From NCBI GenBank assembly GCA_949592205.1, contig CATIUR010000004.1, positions 12,847,501 to 12,911,500 of the forward strand: DNA of 64,000 nt, read 5' to 3'. Below are positions 57,675-64,000 of the stretch, one piece after another. Source of the stretch: Helichrysum umbraculigerum. Lineage: Eukaryota > Streptophyta > Magnoliopsida > Asterales > Asteraceae. The notes under the pieces are model-generated. The model did not search any database and had not been told where the DNA came from. It saw only the letters and a list, made by a program, of their open reading frames with translations. Made by a program: the position numbers and the translations under genes. How positions within the stretch are numbered: the first letter of the stretch is position 1; every line of letters starts with the position of its first letter.

Positions 57675-60237
57675 TGTGACACCCCCAAATTTGATTGATT
57701 TGCGGAAGCTCGATTTGGGTGTCACTAATCAATATACAAAGCACATAAGATATAATGAACGACCACTATATGCGTCGTTTTAAACTTGTATAGATAAAGT
57801 AAATGTTTACATCAAAATATTGTTACATTAGCTCGATTCCTGAAATTGAGAGATTACATAGCATAATTACTTTTACAAAATATAATAATGCAATCCAATC
57901 TCTAGTTGTATGAATGCTGACTCGAGCTAATAGTTCCTGCTTGTGCAGCCAACCTACTGCTGGGTACCTGTGATAAATACTAAAATGGGTCAGCGAAAAC
58001 GCTGGTGAGCTCACAGGTTTGTATGTCAATGTATAGTTGTAAGAACCGCAAGATTTATATTGAATTTAAAATGCAATTAAGCAAAATAAAAGTTATACTG
58101 TCCATGAGCACATAGTCTGAGCTTAACTTGATTTGTCAGGCCCAATTAAGGAAACCTAACTTGAAATGCCTCCTACGAGTGTCTAATCCACACTCGTCTT
58201 CCCAAATGCTAATACATCCGTTTGACCGATTAGTGCGTGCTAACCCGGATGAGGATTGTCAATCCCATATGATATCATATACTAACATTCACGCTATAAA
58301 TACTAGAGACTATGCTATGGAGGACTTTAAATTGATTAGCTTGAAACTCATGTAGTATTTGAAGTTTGGCACTTGCGTTCTACTTGTAAAACAAAATGAA
58401 GTAGTAATATCACACCCCTAGTAAAAGTAGTGAAAATGGGGCCATGAAACTCACCTGAGTCTTGAAGTGTTTAATTTAATAAACTTGAAGTAATTAGCGG
58501 TGAATTGATGTCCAAAGACTTGAAACCTGAATGTGTTCACGACACTTGATTGTTATTAATTGTACCGGTATCTCGAAAGACTACCTTTGTAGTTGTTATA
58601 CAACTTTATATATATGTCCAAATTACTACGATTTGGTTGATTGAATTGATACAAGTTACAACGACTTGTTTGATTGAATTGATACAAGTTACAACGACTT
58701 GTTTGATTCTGAAATATGTTTGAAAACATGTACGGCCCGTTGGTGATTAATTGTAACAATAGTCTTGATGTTACCACATTGATTTAGAAGCGTTATACTT
58801 GAAAAACAAATTCCATTATGTTTGAAAAGTTGTATCGTATAAGTGTTTTGAAGTTGTACAAGTTTGACACTTGGTGAAAAATGTGCTTACGGAATCTAAT
58901 TACGGGGGTCCGGGGGCAGAGCCCCTGGCTGGGGTCGAGCTGCCAGGTCAGCTTGGAAAATTTTTATTCCTACTATATTGCTTTGACGAAAAACGCATCT
59001 GGGATCTGAATTCGGGTAAAATCGAGTGATAATTTTCGAGTCTCGACACTTAGTAAAAATCTGAGTTTTCTGTGTTTTGCGACACAATATGCGACACAAA
59101 AGTGTTTATGCGACACAAGGGTTGTGTCGCATAGGAATGCGACACAATGTCTATGCGACACAATGGTTGTGTCGCATAGATGCGAGATGCTGATTCAACA
59201 GCGACATAGTGATTGTGTCGTATGGGGTATGCGACATAGTGGTTGTGTCGCAGGACTTGCGACACTAATTCTCGGGTACGACACAAAATACGACACAAGG
59301 GAGTTTATGCGACACAAAGGCCGAAATACGACACAACATGCGACACAAGGCTTGTGTCGCATGGATGAACACCAGCCCAGAAATCCGGCTGTCACGATAA
59401 TTCCGACCAAAAATCCGTTTTAAACTCGTTTTTAAGCTATGAAATCGTGTTATATACTTAGTAAGGGACATATATATGTTATATAAACAATCACAAGTGA
59501 GAAATACTAAGAATCGAGAGATTTCGGGATTTTGTCGGAAACTTACAATTTGCCGAAATGAAAACCCGGAAAGGTAGCGTTGTAGATCGTCGCGAGGTGG
59601 TCGTGAATCTCTAAAAATATTGATGATACGGTTGCGTTTCGTGGTGTTATTTGCGATTTTTAATGGTTTGGTGGTTTTGTTTGTTTAGAGAGAAAAGAAA
59701 AGAGAGAGAGAGAGAAGAAAGTGATGAAATGAAGAAAAAGATGGGAGGTGGGGGTTTATCCCCACTTTTCAGTTTTTGCCCCGCGTTCCGTGTGGTGTTC
59801 GTTTGCTCCGTCGTTTAAACGTTAAATAATTATTCAATATTTTTGTTGAAGTATTTTATAAAGTACTTAATAATTGTGTTATAAAACGTTATCTCGATTT
59901 TGTTTGTTTGCGCGTTCACATTTAATCGCGTTGTTCTCGCTTGTACGATATGGGATGAATACGACATATTATAAAAATAATATTATTGAGATATGATAGT
60001 TTCATTAAATAATCTTTATGTTATTTAATTAAATTGTTCACCAACGTCCGTATTAAATTGAACCGAATTACATTCGATTTGAAACTTGTACGATTTAAAC
60101 AAACCGCATAATTGTGTAGATATATATTCAACAATATATATAATAATTGATACATTAATTAGCCTAACACAGAACTAATTACATGTATTAAAATTGATTA
60201 GGTACTAAATTCTAGTCCCAAATTGACGGGTGTCACA
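57675..60237 (-). repeat. Element E 5' LTR
   Basis: 2563 bp, the partner of 50184-52747 with about fifteen substitutions and a 1-bp indel. Dyad array at 59079-59360. Confidence 0.95.
59079..59360 (-). promoter_or_regulatory. Element E dyad array (5' LTR copy)
   Basis: Equivalent of 51588-51869. Two words degenerate in the 3' LTR copy (TATGACAC, TGTGACAC) are intact here (TACGACAC, TGCGACAC), a C-to-T pattern that would fit methyl-CpG decay. Confidence 0.75.
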
Positions 60238-60385
60238 AATGATGTGGCATAATTAGGAGGTGTCTAGTAAAAGGAAAGAAGATTATGTGGCATAGCTAAA
60301 AAAATTAATTTAATGATGTGGCATAATTAGGAGGTGTCTAGTAAAAGGAAAGAAGATTATGTGGCATAGTTAAAAAGCAAGGAAA
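60238..60385. repeat. Two tandem copies of a 74-bp unit
   Basis: AATGATGTGGCATAATTAGG begins at 60238 and 60312; the units are nearly identical. They are related to the ends of the 489-bp repeats (GATGTGGTATAATTAGGAAG) and lie next to the Helitron 5' end. Confidence 0.8.
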
Positions 60386-60412
60386 AAACCTTATTTTATA
60401 AGTATATATAGA

Positions 60413-61305
60413 TATCTACCACTCCCAATTGTGACTAAAACTGACTGAAATAGACTGAGACAAGTCATCGACGTGTTAGCTTTTTCAAAAACTTACTGTT
60501 ATTTTTTTAAACACCTTTTTATTAACTAGTACAGATAGCCTTAAAAAGACCGGTTGAAAAGTATATTTAGACCGATTTTTGAATAGGTCTGGTTGTGACA
60601 GGTCTAATTATGAATCACTCATATAGATCGGTTCCAAAACCGGTCTTAATAACCATATAAAAACCAGTTATCTTGGCGAGATGGCGCGAGTTCATGGAAG
60701 CAGGTAGACCGGTACCTTGATACCAAACCGGTCTATTTGTGTGTTTCAAAAATAAATAAAAAACAAATCATTTTCCCAGCTGCTATATAACCAAAACTAG
60801 TTAGCTCTTGTATCAAACCACAAACATACTAATGATCAACACCAAACCATACTAAACTTAATAATAAACGTATATATATACCAACGATTTCTAGAAATAT
60901 AATTCATTCTCCAATCAAGTACAACTCCTCGAATCAGATATAAATCTAAATAAAGCGATAACTTTAACATATTTGTAGATCCATGTATCTCGTAAATTGA
61001 CATCCATAAATACATAAGTTAGATAAAATACAATGCTAACAATAGACTAATTTAGGAAGTGATCATATCTAGTAGGCTAGTAGCTAGCTCCCAATGCAAA
61101 ACCTTTATTTAATAGATAATTTGAAAGTTTAAAACTATTCAAGTTGATTAATGGATTTGGAGGATACAACAAGTCAATTTCAAAGGCAATAAAGACAATA
61201 GATGCCATATTTTATCATTTAAAATTGAATAATCAAAATAGAATTGTACATATAATTATCATTGGGTGACATAAAATGATTCATATACATACATACACAC
61301 ATCCT

Positions 61306-61306
<1 letters not shown>
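60413..61306. other. Intergenic with GACCGGTT-type repeats
   Basis: Between 60547 and 60745 the words AGACCGGTT, AACCGGTCT and degenerate forms recur about eight times in both orientations, resembling transposon subterminal repeats. No terminal inverted repeat was identified. The rest is AT-rich without ORFs. Confidence 0.45.
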
Positions 61307-61336
<30 letters not shown>

Positions 61337-61532
61337 GTAACGGGATCAAAAAAGAAGAAAAATTAGGTGGAGAAGAGGGAGAAGCAATATGATTCAGTAT
61401 TTTTATTACTATGATTCATTTTTTTATTATTATAATTCAAGTAATAACAAGTTGAATCATAGTAATAAAAATACTGAATCATATTACTTCTCCCTCTTCT
61501 CCAACTAAATTTCCTTCTCCCTTGATCTTAAT

Positions 61533-61606
<74 letters not shown>
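61307..61606. repeat. TA microsatellites enclosing a hairpin MITE
   Basis: (TA)n at about 61311-61336 and 61535-61606 surround a hairpin (about 61342-61530). In it AGGGAGAAGCAATATGATTC is mirrored by GAATCATATTACTTCTCCCT. TA on both sides would fit a Tc1/mariner (Stowaway-like) insertion into a TA repeat, but it leaves the exact duplication undetectable. (TG)n follows to about 61626. Confidence 0.6.
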
Positions 61607-61624
<18 letters not shown>

Positions 61625-61627
<3 letters not shown>

Positions 61628-63364
61628 AACACCCCGCATTTTCGACTAAATTATAAACGTATTTTGCACGCACTCTTAGGTTAATTCCCTAACTTGAGTG
61701 AATTCACAACATATTTTAGAGGTAAGTCTAGCAAAGCCTAACTAGTTAATACGCGTAGTATTACATATTTTGCGACTCGTATAAATACGTATAAAACAAT
61801 TGGATCAAATGCGACAAAATATACGACTGTTGGTGGACAAAAATTATTTAATAATACGAAATTGTTAAATAACATTATTAATTATTTAATATTATGTTGA
61901 TAATATTTACAAAGTGTTTCGTAACATACCAAACGTAACCCGCGCAATTAAACATATACGTAACAATTAAAATAAAACAAAGTTATAATTTTATAATTCA
62001 ACTAAAATTATTTTATTGAAAGATTTTAACTAAAAATATATTCGAATACGTATTTAGAAATTTATCACTTAAAAATATTTGAACATTTAACGATCGGGTA
62101 AACGAACACGGGTTAAATATCGCAAATTGGGAACAAAATTCTCCTCCCTTTTTGGCTCCAAAAATGAGCCACCACACCCACCACCAATCTCATTTTCATC
62201 ATCTTCACTCTCTCTCTCTACCTCCATTCTCTCTCAATTCTCACTCAAAAACTCTCCACAAATCACTACAAAACTACCACCAAAACGCATTAAATCACAT
62301 AACTCATTTTGAGAAAAACGATCACGACAACGAGGGCTACACAACCATCTTTTCGAATTTCTCTCGCGACAACTTTGTAAGATCCCGACAATCCCGCAAA
62401 CTCTCAAATCTTGCTATTTTCTTTGATATTGCATGTTTATACTACTTAATACACCATGTTTTAGTGTTCTTATCAACTAATTACGTCCAAAATCGAACCA
62501 AAATGCATTATTTTAAGCTGATCGTCGAACAGTTGTAAGTGACGCATTGGTGCCAAAAACAGTGTAGCGACACTTAAGTGATGCACTAAGTGTCGCATAA
62601 AACCCTCTTTTCGCGTCACTTGCACAAGTGACGCCACAAACCCTCTTTTTGCGACACTTCGTTAAGTGTCGGTAATTTCTTAAACCGTCACTCAATGCGG
62701 CACTTACTCAAGTGCCGCCCATGACTCTGCACGTCACTTAACCCGACACTGACCCAAGTGACTCCTAAATTCAATTTCTACTATGTCCGTCACTACCAAC
62801 AAGTGACGCATAAAACTATTAAACAATATTAGCGACACTTACGCAAGTGACGCTACCCTAAGGCAAGTGACGCTAAAAACAGAAAGTTTACAATTTTCAC
62901 TAAGTGTTGAATTTAACCGGAAACGAATATTTTTCATACAATACGTGAACTATACAAACATTACAAACATACTCAAATTATTGAAATGTTGATTTCAAAC
63001 TATCACCAACGAGTCGTATACATTTTCACAACCATGAAATATAAACGTAAACGTTAAACGAGCACTTTGGACATAACTTGGTTGTACGAACACTAGCATG
63101 GATGGTCGACTTAGACATCCACATACTTATTAAATCTCATACGTATAGGGTGTTAGAAGATTCTGGACTATACTTGGGCTTTAGGCTTTGCTAGCACTCG
63201 AACATACTTAACTCAACAGGTGAGTTCACAGCCCCACTTTTAACTGTTTTACCGCTTACAACTTGAGGTGAGAAACATAGTCAACTACTTTATTGATTGC
63301 CATAACTGTTTTTACATACACGATTGTATACTTGTTTTGCTCGAATGATTAGAGTACTTTAAAC
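61625..63364 (+). mobile_element. Element F: Ty3-type LTR, interrupted by G
   Basis: Begins TGTAACACCCCGC right after the TG repeat and shows the same plan as the LTRs of C, D and E: a C/T-rich leader (CACTCTCTCTCTCTACCTCC near 62206), a donor AGTT|GTAAGTGACG (62535), a dyad array, then AACAGGTGAGTTCACAGCCC near 63218 (compare GGTGAGCTCACAGG in E). No coding capacity. LTR G starts at 63365 before F's end is reached, so F is either cut by G or a partial LTR. Confidence 0.65.
62535..62873 (+). promoter_or_regulatory. Element F dyad array
   Basis: At least ten AAGTGACGC/GCGACACTT-type words. Clear hairpins with 4-nt loops: GCGTCACTT-GCAC-AAGTGACGC (62613-62634), 62651-62671, GCGGCACTT-ACTC-AAGTGCCGC (62697-62718), 62832-62853. 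In the third, both arms changed together (GAC to GGC with GTC to GCC). The array starts at the predicted donor. Confidence 0.7.
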
Positions 63365-64000
63365 TGTTGGAATAGTGTCCAATATCATAACTAATTGGTG
63401 AGACTATCATTAATGGTAAAGTCCTTTTTGGGTTGCCCTCAATAAACAGTCAAGAGAAAGATGAGGGATAATATTAATAGTATTAATATTATATTTAATT
63501 GTTTAATTAATTAATAATAGTTTATTAATTAGAAATTAAAAGTAATTAAATCTGGAGGAAGATTTCAGAAACTGACTCAACCGCCGGTTGGAAGGTCCAA
63601 GCGCCGGTTGAGGTTAGGGTTTCTAAGGCGGTGGAATTCGCAGACTTGGAGTACAAGTCAAACAGCTCCAACCGCCGTTTGGAAGGTCCAACCGCCGGTT
63701 GGGAGTCGAATTAGCAAACTGAAGGGTTTCTTCCACAACTATAAATAGAGGCATCCTATACCTTCATAACATACGAATGAGATACGAATTTTCTGAGAAT
63801 TTCAAAATTCAACTTTCTCTTGGGTTTTTGGGTGTGAAGCATTAGAGGTATTCTACTTTAGGTACTTGCCTCCAAGTAACGAAGCTCTGCTGGTTGGTCT
63901 GCGCGCGAGAAATAAGTTTTCTCTTAAGGTTAGTGTTTTCCTTATATTCTCTTTGTCCAATTTATTCATTGTACTATGTTGTTAAAGTTAAAGATGCCTT
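63365..64000 (+). mobile_element. Element G: 5' part of an LTR, runs off the window
   Basis: Starts TGTTGGAATAGTGTCC, a Copia-like LTR beginning (inference). U3 has four CAACCGCCGGTTG-type dyads at 63578, 63598, 63669 and 63689, then TATAAATAG at 63740 and a transcribed part. The end of the LTR and any internal region lie beyond 64000. Confidence 0.6.
63578..63748 (+). promoter_or_regulatory. Element G U3 promoter: four dyads plus TATA
   Basis: Dyad starts are 20, 71 and 20 bp apart; between the pairs lies TTAGGGTTTCTAAGGCGGTG. Element B has TTTAGGGTTTAAAGGCGGTG at the same place. TATAAATAGAGGC is shared word for word with B. Confidence 0.7.

Larger units (their letters stand above)
57229..59546 (-). 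other. Element E predicted leader intron
   Basis: Donor AAATT|GTAAGTTTCC (intron starts 59546) follows a leader containing a CTCTCTCT run. The acceptor TTTCTTACTCAG ends at 57229. The intron contains the dyad array and the primer site. Confidence 0.5.
50184..60237 (-). mobile_element. Element E: Ty3 chromovirus-like retrotransposon
   Basis: LTRs 50184-52747 and 57675-60237, target duplication AATGA (50179-50183, 60238-60242), minus orientation. About 15 LTR differences by eye. Structure as in element D but a different family; gag-pol has one nonsense codon in RT and a lost zinc ligand in integrase. Confidence 0.95.
48854..60412 (-). mobile_element. Helitron split by element E
   Basis: On the minus strand it starts TCTATATATACTTATAAAAT (60412 downward) after an A, and ends with a GC-rich hairpin region (GTGCATCGTACGGG) and CTAG at 48857-48854, followed by T. 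Without element E it is about 1.5 kb. It has no RepHel gene, and its interior is built of tandem repeats. Confidence 0.7.

Noticed and set aside
61479..61673. ORF rich in alternating Tyr-Ile
   Set aside because: Translation of the TA/TG microsatellite.
62152..62538. 128-codon His/Ser-rich ORF in element F
   Set aside because: Lies in the C/T-rich LTR leader, as in C, D and E; composition explains it, and it runs into the predicted donor.

Overview
This window is a gene-poor, AT-rich piece of a plant nuclear genome, almost certainly a eudicot and probably Asteraceae. The composition, GT-AG introns, chromodomain Ty3 elements primed by initiator-Met tRNA, a SIRE-like Copia element with extra 3' coding sequence, and many MITEs and Helitrons support this; the family assignment is inference. 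The only conserved host gene I recognise is the 3' half of a TIC32-like short-chain dehydrogenase (1431-2760, +). Its 5' exons are not visible in the window.

Layout. 1-8.4 kb: the dehydrogenase exons plus small DNA transposons: a Mutator-type MITE with a perfect 10-bp target duplication, a hAT-type MITE, a Harbinger-type MITE with a second MITE nested in it, and a 200-bp mini-Helitron. 8.6-34.2 kb: a region bounded by two outward-facing Helitron 3' ends. It is split by a 22.9-kb Copia element (A, minus strand, 10558-33421, TSD TCCAC). A holds a non-autonomous LTR element (B, plus, 17110-27804), and B's 5' LTR holds a one-ended Ty3 insertion (C, 18039-22347) flanked by a 72-bp duplication. 34.2-37.9 kb: sparse, one MITE. 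37.9-48.6 kb: a Harbinger element (TSD TTA) whose Myb/SANT-like ORF is cut by a nearly pristine Ty3 element (D, minus, 38566-47451, TSD CGAAT). 48.85-60.41 kb: a Helitron (minus) split by a second Ty3 element (E, minus, 50184-60237, TSD AATGA). 61.3-64 kb: TA/TG microsatellites, a hairpin MITE, a Ty3-type LTR (F), and the start of another LTR (G) running off the window.

Three patterns stand out. (1) Element A carries, between its missing RT/RNase H and its 3' LTR, a roughly 1000-codon gene in five coding exons whose splice phases all agree. It has its own TATA box, leader exon and leader intron, and two TGA stops. (2) In B, C, D, E and A's extra gene, the start ATG sits 2-4 nt after a consensus 3' splice site, and good 5' splice sites lie in most of the leaders, suggesting spliced leaders. 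(3) Every LTR family here carries its own array of short CpG-rich dyads or hairpins. In C, D, E and F these lie inside the predicted leader intron; in B and G an almost identical four-dyad cassette precedes the TATA box.

Insertion order from nesting and by-eye LTR differences: D is youngest (about 2 differences in 2073 bp), then E (about 15 in 2564), then A (about 9 in 615). B and C are necessarily later than A.
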